From the NCBI GenBank assembly GCA_023403845.1, contig JAEYDL010000016.1, positions 62,001 through 126,000 on the forward strand: a DNA stretch of 64,000 bases, written 5' to 3'. This stretch comes from Pseudomonadota bacterium (GTDB lineage Bacteria > Desulfobacterota > Desulfovibrionia > Desulfovibrionales > Desulfovibrionaceae). The notes beneath the pieces are model-generated. The model saw nothing but the letters and a program-made list of their open reading frames with translations, was not told the DNA's origin and searched no databases. The translations under genes and the position numbers were made by a program. Positions 43,028-51,796 of the stretch are shown piece after piece. Position 1 is the first letter of the stretch; each line of letters opens with the position of its first letter.

Positions 43028-45403
43028 TCAGAACTGCTTGAGCAGGTCTTCTCCTCGTCTGTTGATTCCGGAAAGGACATCTTCGGAGTCACTGGCTCCG
43101 GGTTCCGTTCCTGAATAGAAAGGAAGGCGAAGCGTCCGTCCCGAACCGGGGCCTGCCAGATGCCCGGTCACACTGTCGACCTGCGCAAAGGTGATCCCAT
43201 CCGGAACGGTAAAATCATCCGGAGGATAGGCCGGAAAAACCGCTTTGGCATAGTCTACAAAAATAGGCAGGGCCGAAGAGCTGCCGCTACCCATGCGTCC
43301 CATGCTCCGGGCCTGATCGTATCCTACGTAGACGCCGGTTACCAGATACGGTGTGATGCCGATGAACCAGGCGTCCTTTTCGTCATTGGACGTTCCGGTT
43401 TTCCCTCCCACGGGCCGGCCGAGAACGGAAGCCTTTCCTCCGGTTCCCGAGGAGACCACATCCTTGAGCATGGAGGCCATCAGGTACGCGTTCTGAGGAG
43501 AAATGGCGTCTCTGAGATCCGGCTGCGGCTCATACAGCGTTTCACCCCAGAAATTCTTTACCGAAAGGATGAACCGGGCCTTGCTGACCATCCCACCGTT
43601 GGCAAAGGCGGTATAGGCCTGCGTCAGATTCAGAGGAGAAACTTCGACCGCCCCAAGGCTGACGGGCAGCACCTCCGGAAAATCAGCTTCCAGTTCAAGA
43701 TCCTTGGCCCGTTCGATGACGGCGGAAACGCCGATCTGCTGCGTGACTCGGATGGTGCACAGGTTTCTGGACAGAGCCAGCGCAGTGCGCAGCAGGAGAG
43801 GTCCCTTGAAGCTCTTTTCATAGTTTTTGGGACGCCAGACGTCGCCGCTGTCCATGAATTGCACCACTGGAGCGTCGAGCACGATCGTAGCAGGCGTAAA
43901 GCCCTTGTCCAGAGCGGCGGAATACACGATGCTCTTGAAGGAGGAACCGGGTTGTCTCCGCGCCTGCGTCGCTCGATTGAACTGACTGTCCTGCGAGCTG
44001 TACCCCCCGCACATGGCCACGACATCCCCCGTCTGAGGCTCGATGGAAACCAGCGCGCCCTGCAGCTCCGGCACGCTCTGCAGAGCAAGCCGGATGGGCT
44101 TGTCCGGAAGCACGGCCGAGGGGTCATAACTGGACCTGGCGTCCGCACCCAGTCCGGAAACCCAAACGACGTCCCCCACGTTGAACTGCTTGTTCAACCG
44201 CATGCCCGAGCGCCTTGCCCAGCTCATGTTCTTCACGTCGATGAAACCGGAATACGGTCCCAGCCGGACCTCAAGTCCCTTGTCCGTAATCTGGGTGACG
44301 ATAGCCTTCGCCCAGGCTCCATTCAGCAAATCTGTGGGATCGAATTCGGCGTCCGCAAGGCGCTTTTCAAGCTTGTCCGCCGGAATCCGTTCCACAGGTC
44401 CACGCCAGCCGTGCAAATGATCCAGCCGCTCCAGCCCCTGTCTCAGGGCCGTATCGGCGGCTTTCTGCTCCTTCGGATCCATCGCGGTCCGCACGGTCAG
44501 CCCGAGCTGGTAAATGGCCTCTTCCCCGTACAGAGGCAGATTCAGCCCCATGGCCCTGGCCTTTTCCTCATTGAACAGATCGATCAGCTGTCTTCGAACC
44601 TCTTCAAGATACCATCCGCCCTCGCGTCCGATGTCGGGGGACATGCTCCGGAATACCAGAGGCTGCCGCATGGCTTCGTCATATTCCGCTTCCGTGATCC
44701 AGCTCAGCTCGCGCAGCCGCCGCAGGACATAATGCTGTCGACCGACCGCCGCATCCCGGTTGAGATAGGGATTGTACCGGGAGGGAGCCTGCGGCAGTCC
44801 GGCGATAAGGGCGCACTCCGCCAGCGTCAGTTCCTTGGCATGCTTGCCGAAATAAGTACGCGCAGCGGCCTCCACGCCATAGGCGTTGGCTCCAAGAAAC
44901 GTCTGGTTCAGATAAATGGTAAGGATTTCGTCTTTGGACAGATATCGCTCCAGCCTGTAGGCGAGGATGGCTTCCTTGATCTTGCGCTCGTAGCTTCGCT
45001 CGGGTGTCAGCAACAGACGCTTGATCACCTGCTGCGTAATCGTGCTTCCGCCCTGACGCTTGGTCCCGGACTGAAGATTAATGAGAAAGGCGCGAAAGAT
45101 GGCGACAGGATTCACACCCTCATGCTGGTAAAACTCCGCGTCCTCCGCAGCCAGAAAAGCCTGAGGAAGCTGTTTCGGCATATCATCGAGCGAAATCAGG
45201 AAACGATTTTCCCGATACAGATACCCGAGCACGCTGCCGTCTCGAGCCAACACAGTCGTAGTCAACGCAGGACGATAATCCGCAATACGCGTAAAGCCCG
45301 GCAGATCCCGGCTTGCCCAGAAATACAGACCTGTGGCGCACGCGATGCCCAGGACGGCACACGTTCCCACAATGACAGCCATGATACGAAGCGCTTTTTT
45401 CAT
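43028..45403 (-). CDS. mrcA: Penicillin-binding protein 1A
   Basis: Bifunctional peptidoglycan synthase of the inner membrane: it polymerises glycan strands and crosslinks peptides. The 791-residue product has an N-terminal membrane anchor and a glycosyltransferase-51 domain (about 55-235) with AAEDAEFYQHEGV holding a catalytic glutamate and GGSTITQQV. An OB-like insert follows, then a transpeptidase domain (about 440-730) with the serine in PGSSFKS, LSRNLCTIR, and KTGTSND. Class A PBP length and order are normal. It is divergent from hisD. Confidence 0.96.
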   Translation of the reverse strand: MKKALRIMAVIVGTCAVLGIACATGLYFWASRDLPGFTRIADYRPALTTTVLARDGSVLGYLYRENRFLISLDDMPKQLPQAFLAAEDAEFYQHEGVNPVAIFRAFLINLQSGTKRQGGSTITQQVIKRLLLTPERSYERKIKEAILAYRLERYLSKDEILTIYLNQTFLGANAYGVEAAARTYFGKHAKELTLAECALIAGLPQAPSRYNPYLNRDAAVGRQHYVLRRLRELSWITEAEYDEAMRQPLVFRSMSPDIGREGGWYLEEVRRQLIDLFNEEKARAMGLNLPLYGEEAIYQLGLTVRTAMDPKEQKAADTALRQGLERLDHLHGWRGPVERIPADKLEKRLADAEFDPTDLLNGAWAKAIVTQITDKGLEVRLGPYSGFIDVKNMSWARRSGMRLNKQFNVGDVVWVSGLGADARSSYDPSAVLPDKPIRLALQSVPELQGALVSIEPQTGDVVAMCGGYSSQDSQFNRATQARRQPGSSFKSIVYSAALDKGFTPATIVLDAPVVQFMDSGDVWRPKNYEKSFKGPLLLRTALALSRNLCTIRVTQQIGVSAVIERAKDLELEADFPEVLPVSLGAVEVSPLNLTQAYTAFANGGMVSKARFILSVKNFWGETLYEPQPDLRDAISPQNAYLMASMLKDVVSSGTGGKASVLGRPVGGKTGTSNDEKDAWFIGITPYLVTGVYVGYDQARSMGRMGSGSSSALPIFVDYAKAVFPAYPPDDFTVPDGITFAQVDSVTGHLAGPGSGRTLRLPFYSGTEPGASDSEDVLSGINRRGEDLLKQF

Positions 45404-45718
45404 GAAGATGGCGATACCCTGTTTCCGGCCTCGCGTAAAGTCCGGAGTCCTTTTGAACGCAGGGCCTCTCCCTCAAGACAGCGTCCGCTCTGCCGGGCTC
45501 TTCAAAGGATATCGTTTAGCAATACTTCTTCATCGAACCAGTCTGCCGGTTCGACCACCCTGCGCCGCCCCATCGGAAATGGATCGCGCCCATTGCATCC
45601 CTTTCTGGTGAACAGCTCGACTTTCAGGAAGGGTTACAGTATGCTTTCATGTCCATACCAAGCATTGACGCCAAATCGCCGCCAGTTCCCGGCGTTTTTC
45701 AGGAACAAAGGAGTCCCC
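45404..45718. other. Divergent promoter region between PBP1A and hisD
   Basis: About 315 bases. An open frame continues in phase upstream of hisD through this region and across the antisense of PBP1A, but lacks any resemblance to protein families before 45719, so I treat it as non-coding. Confidence 0.5.
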
Positions 45719-47023
45719 ATGAGCTGCCGTCTGTTGTCCTTCTCCTCCGAAACCATGTGGCCCGAGCTGCTGCGCGCCCTTGCCAAGCGCGACAATCCGG
45801 ATCATACGGCGGAATCGGACGTACGCCAGATGATCGAAAAAGTCCGCAAAGAAGGCGACGCGGCCGTTCTGGAATATATCCGCCGCTTTGACTGTCCCGA
45901 CATGCAACTTCCTCTGCGCGTCTCTTCCGAGGCACTGGAGCAGGCCATGCATGAAGTCTCTGCTCATGATCTGGACTGTATCCGCAAGGCTTCGGAAAAC
46001 ATCCGCTCCTTCCATGAAGCGCAGAAGGATCGCTCGTGGTTCATCACGCGGGACGATGGCACAGTGCTCGGACAGCGCATTTCTCCGGTGGACAGAGCGG
46101 GGCTGTATGTGCCTGGAGGGCGCGGAGGCAACACTCCTCTCATTTCCAGCCTCCTCATGACCGCCATTCCCGCGCAGGTGGCAGGCGTAAACGAAATTGC
46201 CGTAGTTTCTCCCCCGCGTCGGGACGGAACGCTCAACCCGCATATTCTTGCCGCCGCCGGCCTGCTCGGCATTCGGGAAGTTTATGCCATGGGCGGCGCC
46301 TGGGCTATTGCGGCGCTGGCTTACGGAACGGAAAGCGTGACCCCGGTGGACGTCATTGCCGGCCCCGGCAATATCTGGGTCACTACGGCCAAGCGTCTGG
46401 TTCAGGGGCATGTGGGCATAGATATGATCGCCGGCCCCAGCGAGGTCCTGATTCTTGCGGATGAAACGGCCGACCCGGCCTGTGTGGCCGCCGACATGCT
46501 TTCGCAGGCGGAACATGACGTGCTGGCCTCGGCCATCTGCATCACGGACAATGCCGCTCTGGCCGAAAAAGTGCTGGCAGAACTCGACCGGCAGGCACCT
46601 GACCTTCCCCGCGCCGATATCGTAAAACGGTCGCTCAAGGACTGGAGCGCCGTGGTGCTCGTGCCCGACATGGACGCCGCGATCAGACTGGCGAACAGAA
46701 TCGCTCCAGAACACCTCGAGGTTCTCATGAAAGATCCCTGGTCAGTCATGCCGCATATCAGGCACGCTGGCGCGGTCTTTCTTGGCCCCTATTCTCCCGA
46801 ACCGCTGGGCGACTATTTCGCGGGTCCCAATCATGTGCTGCCCACACTGGGCACGGCCCGCTTTTCCTCCGCCCTTTCGGTCCAGACTTTCTGCAAACGG
46901 ACGAGCATCATAGCCGCCAGCCAGAACTTCGCACGCTCGAGCGCGGATACCGTCGCGGCTCTGGCCAGAATGGAACAACTGGAGGCGCACGCCCGCTCCA
47001 TGGAAAATCGGAAAAAGGTCTGA
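45719..47023 (+). CDS. hisD: Histidinol dehydrogenase
   Basis: Catalyses the last two steps of histidine synthesis, oxidising histidinol to histidine with NAD+. The 434-residue protein has GLYVPGGRGGNTPL, AGPGNIWVTTAKR, AGPSEVLILAD, the zinc/catalytic block SQAEHDVLASA and the C-terminal GPYSPEPLGDYFAGPNHVLP (usual Zn-dependent family). I chose ATG at 45719 with AAAGGAGT upstream. No other his gene is in the window. purC follows after 40 bases. Confidence 0.96.
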   Translation: MSCRLLSFSSETMWPELLRALAKRDNPDHTAESDVRQMIEKVRKEGDAAVLEYIRRFDCPDMQLPLRVSSEALEQAMHEVSAHDLDCIRKASENIRSFHEAQKDRSWFITRDDGTVLGQRISPVDRAGLYVPGGRGGNTPLISSLLMTAIPAQVAGVNEIAVVSPPRRDGTLNPHILAAAGLLGIREVYAMGGAWAIAALAYGTESVTPVDVIAGPGNIWVTTAKRLVQGHVGIDMIAGPSEVLILADETADPACVAADMLSQAEHDVLASAICITDNAALAEKVLAELDRQAPDLPRADIVKRSLKDWSAVVLVPDMDAAIRLANRIAPEHLEVLMKDPWSVMPHIRHAGAVFLGPYSPEPLGDYFAGPNHVLPTLGTARFSSALSVQTFCKRTSIIAASQNFARSSADTVAALARMEQLEAHARSMENRKKV

Positions 47024-47063
47024 TCGCCTTTTCCTTCATAAACCTTCAGAAAAGGATACCTCC

Positions 47064-47960
47064 ATGCAGGTCATCACAGACACCGACATTCGCGAATTTC
47101 CTCTGCTGAACAGGGGCAAGGTAAGGGACATTTACGACATTGACGAATCAACCCTGCTGATCGTCACCACGGACCGCATGTCGGCCTTCGACGTGATCAT
47201 GAAGCAGCCGGTTCCCTATAAGGGCGTCATTCTCAACCAGATCACCCTGTTCTGGATGAAACGGTTTGCCCATCTGGTCAAAAACCATCTCATCGAAAGC
47301 GACGTGGACAAGTTCCCCGCCGCCCTCGCGCCCTATCGCGACATGCTGGAAGGTCGCTCCGTGCTTGTCAAGAAAGCCAGGCCCCTGCCGGTGGAATGTA
47401 TCGTGCGCGGCTACATCACCGGATCCGGCTGGAAGGATTATCTGGCTACGGGGCAAGTCTGCGGATATACCCTGCCTGCAGGTCTTCTGGAATCAGCCCG
47501 GCTTGACGAGCCACTGTTCACTCCGTCTACAAAGGCCGAAATCGGAGAGCACGACCAGAACATCTCCCCCAGACAGGCTGCGGACATTCTCGGCGCTGAG
47601 CTGGCGGCCAAGGTTGAAGAACTCTCCCTGACCATCTTCAGGGAAGCTCGCGCCTGGGCGGAAACCCGGGGCATCATCATCGCGGATACCAAATTCGAGT
47701 TCGGTATGGTGGACGGTGAACTGACCTTGATCGATGAAGTCCTGACCCCCGACTCCTCCCGTTTCTGGCCCACCGCGGGTTATGAGCCTGGCAAGAGCCA
47801 ACCCAGTTTCGACAAACAGTTCCTGCGCGACTGGCTCGCTTCCCAGCCCTGGGACATGACGCCTCCGCCGCCGGATCTGCCTGCGGATATCGTCGCGGCC
47901 ACGCAGAACAAGTATCGTGAGGCCTATCGTATTTTGACAGGTTCCGATATTGCGCTATAA
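47064..47960 (+). CDS. purC: SAICAR synthase
   Basis: Purine synthesis enzyme that joins aspartate to CAIR using ATP. The 298-residue protein has RGKVRDIYDID, DRMSAFDVIM, VECIVRGYITGSGWKDY and IADTKFEFG, all hallmark motifs. It is the longer form common outside the enteric bacteria. AAAGGAT lies before the ATG. It lies between hisD and fabI; the three genes serve different pathways, so the grouping may just reflect a growth-linked operon. Confidence 0.96.
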   Translation: MQVITDTDIREFPLLNRGKVRDIYDIDESTLLIVTTDRMSAFDVIMKQPVPYKGVILNQITLFWMKRFAHLVKNHLIESDVDKFPAALAPYRDMLEGRSVLVKKARPLPVECIVRGYITGSGWKDYLATGQVCGYTLPAGLLESARLDEPLFTPSTKAEIGEHDQNISPRQAADILGAELAAKVEELSLTIFREARAWAETRGIIIADTKFEFGMVDGELTLIDEVLTPDSSRFWPTAGYEPGKSQPSFDKQFLRDWLASQPWDMTPPPPDLPADIVAATQNKYREAYRILTGSDIAL

Positions 47961-48084
47961 GGACGTCGGAGTTCACGCGACGACGTTTCCCGCGCAAGAA
48001 CCGGCCGTGCCGTTGCAATCTCCCTGACGGCAACGTCACCAACAAACCTGGCTTTTCAACACTCTGACAGGCAACGAGGAACTC

Positions 48085-48849
48085 ATGCTGTTGCAAAACA
48101 AGAAATGCCTCATCTTTGGAGTCGCCAATACCAAGAGCATTGCCTACGGCATCGCCAGCGAATTCAAAAAACAGGGAGCACAGCTCGCTTTCAGCTATGC
48201 GGGAGAGGCAATACATAAACGTGTCCTTCCTATTTCCGAAGAACTCGGTGGTGATTTCACCTTTCCCTGCGATGTGACCAGTGACGAGCAGATTGCCGCA
48301 GCGGCGTCCCTCGTCAAGGAAAAATGGGGCAGCGTAGACGTGCTCGTGCACTCCATCGCCTTTGCCAACCGCGAAGATCTGGCCCATAGATTCATCGAGA
48401 CGACCCGTGACGGCTTCAACATGGCTCTCGGCATTTCCGCCTACTCTCTCACGGCGCTCTGTCATGCCTTTGAACCCATGCTGAATCCCGGCGGTTCCGT
48501 CCTGACCATGACCTACTATGGCGCTCAGAAGGTCATTACGAACTACAATGTAATGGGCGTGGCCAAGGCGGCTCTGGAGGCCTCTGTCCGTTACCTTTCC
48601 GTGGATCTTGGCGCCAAGAATATCCGTGTCAACGCCATCAGCGCCGGCCCCATCAAGACGCTGGCCGCTTCCGGCATTTCCGACTTCAAAAAAATCTTCA
48701 GCCATATCGAGGAACATGCCCCGCTGAAACGCAACGTCACGACCGAAGACGTGGGCAAGACCGCCGTATATCTGGCTTCCGATCTCAGTTCCGCTGTGAC
48801 CGGCGAAATCCTGTTCGCCGACTGCGGCTACCACAATCTGGGTATCTAG
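48085..48849 (+). CDS. fabI: Enoyl-[acyl-carrier-protein] reductase FabI
   Basis: NADH-dependent reductase that completes each fatty-acid elongation cycle. The 254-residue Rossmann-fold protein has the FabI-specific IFGVANTKSIAYGIA cofactor motif, SIAFANREDL, and the catalytic pair in YNVMGVAK (Tyr-x6-Lys), with AGPIKTLAASGI as the substrate loop. This is the target of triclosan in other bacteria. ATG follows AACGAGG. A terminator comes 70 bases after the stop. Confidence 0.96.
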   Translation: MLLQNKKCLIFGVANTKSIAYGIASEFKKQGAQLAFSYAGEAIHKRVLPISEELGGDFTFPCDVTSDEQIAAAASLVKEKWGSVDVLVHSIAFANREDLAHRFIETTRDGFNMALGISAYSLTALCHAFEPMLNPGGSVLTMTYYGAQKVITNYNVMGVAKAALEASVRYLSVDLGAKNIRVNAISAGPIKTLAASGISDFKKIFSHIEEHAPLKRNVTTEDVGKTAVYLASDLSSAVTGEILFADCGYHNLGI

Positions 48850-48918
48850 ATCCGAGTCAGGCCCCCGCAAAGCAGGTGGCCTGGATAGCCGCAAGAGCCA
48901 TCATTGGCCTGTATCCCA

Positions 48919-48954
48919 AGGCGTCGGCTTGAATTCTGAGCCGGCGCCTTTTCA
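48919..48954 (+). terminator. Rho-independent terminator after fabI
   Basis: AAGGCGTCGGCT (48919-48930) pairs with AGCCGGCGCCTT (48939-48950) over 12 bp with one wobble pair, followed by TTC. Confidence 0.75.
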
Positions 48955-50033
48955 TTCCTCTGCATCCCCATACCCTTGGCTCGTAGCCGCTTCTACCTGT
49001 CCTGCCGGAACAAACGAACCTGCATACTCCTGCCATTCACATCACGCACGATATCCGCATGCTGTGCCCGGATACTTACGGATAGTCACTCCGTCCAGAC
49101 CTGCCATACAAGCAAGCTACCCTGCGTTCAGAATAGCCGGTTGCCGTACTTATCTTTGAGTCAGCTCAAATGACCGAGCAGTATTCAGGAATTTCCAGTC
49201 CAAAGACATCGGTATTGGAATACCACCTGGTTGAACGGCATCATCAGCATATGATCGGGCATCACTTTCTCATGATTTATATCTCATTATAATGAATTAT
49301 TTGTCTAACGTCTCTATTTCTTCAGTGCACAGATATTTTTTCTGCGCTCAGGGACGAAAATGATATGGCGCCTGCACAACTGTTTCATATGTGCTGAATG
49401 CTGTTCTTCCGCCATAAAAAATATGCCCTCGATTACGGATGGGCGATCAGCCAATTTCTTTTTATCAGGAAAACTGTTTCGGCGCATGGCCGCTATGTCG
49501 GGTGATAAGCATCCAGCGCCAGTACCTGTATTCTTGCGGACGGTCATCAGATATCTGCCCGGGGAAAACAATATACGCAAGTTTCCCACCTTCAATCATT
49601 TTTCATACAATACATTGTATTTTATTTGTTTTTTAGTATATCCATGCAACAACGCCGGTACCGATGTTTGCGCTTGCATATTTAAGCTTCAAAGCATCAG
49701 ATCATTCATAAGGCATCACGCGGATTTTACCCTTCAGCTATCCTGTAAATCCGGATATGATCATTGAGAATGCATATTAAACAGCGCATCTATATGAACC
49801 GGATACCATTTTGCCTCCAGAAGCTTTGCTCCTCGTCCTGAAACGATGCACACGCATCCTCGTTTCCTCATGAGAAGTTGGCTGCAATATTTAGAATAAT
49901 CCCCGAATATCGTTACAGTTTTATTTTACATGGGTCAGACGTCATTCTTTGAAATCTTCCTTTGACTTGTTGTCGCTTGCAGCTGCCAGACCGTAATATC
50001 TTACTGATAAAATAAAAATTTTTCCTGTCGTAT
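48955..50033. other. Long intergenic stretch without a supported gene
   Basis: About 1.1 kb between two convergent transcripts (fabI rightward, ilvC leftward). Composition is mixed and becomes AT-rich from about 49260. Open frames of up to about 135 codons on the plus strand and 93 codons on the minus strand (49314-49595) have no ribosome site and no family resemblance. No tRNA cloverleaf or repeat was seen. It may be a gene remnant. Confidence 0.5.
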
Positions 50034-50062
50034 AAAAAAAGGGAGGTCGAAGCCTCCCTTCA
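50032..50062 (-). terminator. Minus-strand terminator after ilvC
   Basis: GGGAGG (50041-50046) and CCTCCC (50053-50058) pair with a six-base loop; read leftward the stem is followed by TTTTTTT. It lies about 30 bases after the ilvC stop. Confidence 0.85.
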
Positions 50063-50091
50063 CGTACGCCGGCGGCAGTTGCCGTAGCGTG

Positions 50092-51084
50092 TTACTTTTT
50101 CTGCAACCAGGGCATAAGAGCACGTAGCTTGCCGCCCACATGCTCGATCTGATGATCTGCTTCAATACGGCGTTTGGCCTTGAAACTCGGATAACCGCAA
50201 CCACATTCAAGGATGAAATCGCGGGCAAAGGTGCCGTCCTGAATTTCGGACAGAACCTTGCGCATTTCCTTGCGGGTTTCCTCGGTGATGATCCGACGAC
50301 CGGTCCGGTAATCACCGAACTCGGCGGTGTCGCTGATGGAATGGCGCATCTTGGCGAAACCACCCTCGTGGATAAGATCCACGATGAGCTTCATTTCATG
50401 GCAGCATTCGAAATAGGCGATTTCAGGCTGATAACCAGCGGCCACCAACGTTTCAAAACCAGCCTTGATCAGCTCGGTAACACCGCCGCACAGTACGGCC
50501 TGTTCACCAAAGAGGTCGGTTTCGGTCTCTTCCTTGAACGTAGTTTCAATAACGCCGGAACGGGTGCCGCCGATCCCCTTCGCATAGGCAAGGGCTTTCT
50601 GCATGGCTTCGCCGGAAGCATCCTGATAAACGGCCACCACGCAGGGCACACCGCCGCCTTCGGTATAGGTGCGGCGTACCAGATGCCCCGGTCCCTTGGG
50701 AGCGATCATGTATACGTCAACATCCTTGGGAGGAACAATCTGACCGAAGTGAATATTGAAGCCGTGAGCAAACAGGAGGGACTTGCCGGACTTGAGATTG
50801 GGCTCGATATCCTCACGATACACCTTCGCCTGATGCTGGTCGGGCAGCAGAATCATGATGATGTCGGCAGCAGCGGCCGCTTCGGCGGCGGACATGGGAG
50901 CGAAACCATGTTCCCTGGCAAGCTCGTAGTTGGCACCGCCAGGACGCTGACCCACGATGACGTTGACGCCGGAGTCACGCAGATTCTGGGCATGGGCATG
51001 CCCCTGGCTGCCGTAGCCGATGATGGCAACGGTCTTGCCCTTAAGATAATCCAGGTTGGCATCCTGTTCGTAATAGGCTTTCAT
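50092..51084 (-). CDS. ilvC: Ketol-acid reductoisomerase
   Basis: Second common enzyme of valine and isoleucine synthesis: rearranges and reduces acetohydroxy acids with NADPH. The 330-residue class I protein has the nucleotide motif VAIIGYGSQGHAHAQNL (about 18-34), PKGPGHLVRRTY, and C-terminal metal ligands in DLFGEQAVLCGG and ECCHEMKLIVDLI. I chose ATG at 51084 with GCAAGGAGC upstream; the frame continues upstream but without similarity. A strong hairpin separates it from ilvN, so it may be transcribed partly on its own. Confidence 0.96.
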   Translation of the reverse strand: MKAYYEQDANLDYLKGKTVAIIGYGSQGHAHAQNLRDSGVNVIVGQRPGGANYELAREHGFAPMSAAEAAAAADIIMILLPDQHQAKVYREDIEPNLKSGKSLLFAHGFNIHFGQIVPPKDVDVYMIAPKGPGHLVRRTYTEGGGVPCVVAVYQDASGEAMQKALAYAKGIGGTRSGVIETTFKEETETDLFGEQAVLCGGVTELIKAGFETLVAAGYQPEIAYFECCHEMKLIVDLIHEGGFAKMRHSISDTAEFGDYRTGRRIITEETRKEMRKVLSEIQDGTFARDFILECGCGYPSFKAKRRIEADHQIEHVGGKLRALMPWLQKK

Positions 51085-51187
51085 GACTGCTCCTTGCAGA
51101 TCCAGATATTGAAGCAAACCGTCGCGAAGACGGAAGCCAAAAAACAGCGGGCATGCGCAAAAGGCGAATTGCTCGAAGCGCAAAAAT

Positions 51188-51229
51188 ACACGGGAGGGAG
51201 GAGAGTTGCAAGTCTCCTCCCTCCCGTGT
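51188..51229 (-). terminator. 17-bp perfect hairpin between ilvN and ilvC
   Basis: ACACGGGAGGGAGGAGA (51188-51204) and TCTCCTCCCTCCCGTGT (51213-51229) are perfect inverted repeats with an eight-base loop. Read leftward the stem is followed by ATTTTTG, so it looks like a terminator or attenuator inside the ilv cluster; on the plus strand AAATTTTT follows too. Confidence 0.8.
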
Positions 51230-51258
51230 TCCAAATTTTTCCTTTCAGGATCCCGGAA

Positions 51259-51750
51259 TCAGCCTTCGTCGCTCTGCATCGTACGGCGTATGGCCAGCGT
51301 GCCCGTGCGCGCGAGTTCCTTGATCCCGAACCGCTGCAACAACTGAATAATGGCCTGCAGTTTCGAATGATCTCCGGTGGCTTCCAGAGTGAGGTCCATG
51401 GGACTTACGTCCACTACCTTGCAACGGAAGATATCGGCGATACGCAGCACTTCGCCGCGCTTGGAGTCTTCCGCATGCACCTTGATCACCATCATCTCTC
51501 TTTCCACGGAAGACATGCCGTAAAAGTCCACGACCTTCACGACCGTAACCAGTTTGCGAAGCTGCTTGACGATCTGTTCAATGATCTGCTCGTCGCCGCT
51601 GGTGGTGATGGTCATGAGGGACATGCCCTCCTCAAGAGTAGGAGCCACATTGAGGGATTCGATGTTAAACCCGCGTCCGCTGAACAGTCCGGCTACGCGG
51701 GAAAGGACGCCAGGTTCGTTTTCGACAAGAACAGAGAGAACGCGCCGCAT
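51259..51750 (-). CDS. ilvN: Acetolactate synthase small subunit
   Basis: Regulatory subunit that gives acetolactate synthase full activity and valine feedback. The 163-residue protein has an N-terminal ACT domain (VLVENEPGVLSRVAGLFSGR, about 6-25) and a C-terminal regulatory domain. Length is that of IlvH-type subunits rather than the short E. coli IlvN. It starts 46 bases after ilvB, with GGAGGAA upstream. Confidence 0.95.
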   Translation of the reverse strand: MRRVLSVLVENEPGVLSRVAGLFSGRGFNIESLNVAPTLEEGMSLMTITTSGDEQIIEQIVKQLRKLVTVVKVVDFYGMSSVEREMMVIKVHAEDSKRGEVLRIADIFRCKVVDVSPMDLTLEATGDHSKLQAIIQLLQRFGIKELARTGTLAIRRTMQSDEG

Positions 51751-51796
51751 TCTTCCTCCAGAAACGTTTACGGTTGGAACTCTGCCGCAACAGGGC

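Noticed and set aside
43160..45718. A very long open reading frame in phase with hisD that runs antisense through the PBP1A gene
   Set aside because: Its product upstream of 45719 is Arg/His/Gly/Pro-rich with no family resemblance, typical of the antisense frame of a GC-rich gene. PBP1A on the other strand has all catalytic motifs, and hisD has its own ribosome site.
49314..49767. Open frames of about 93 and 135 codons in the fabI-ilvC gap
   Set aside because: No ribosome site, cysteine- and histidine-rich random-looking products, no family resemblance.
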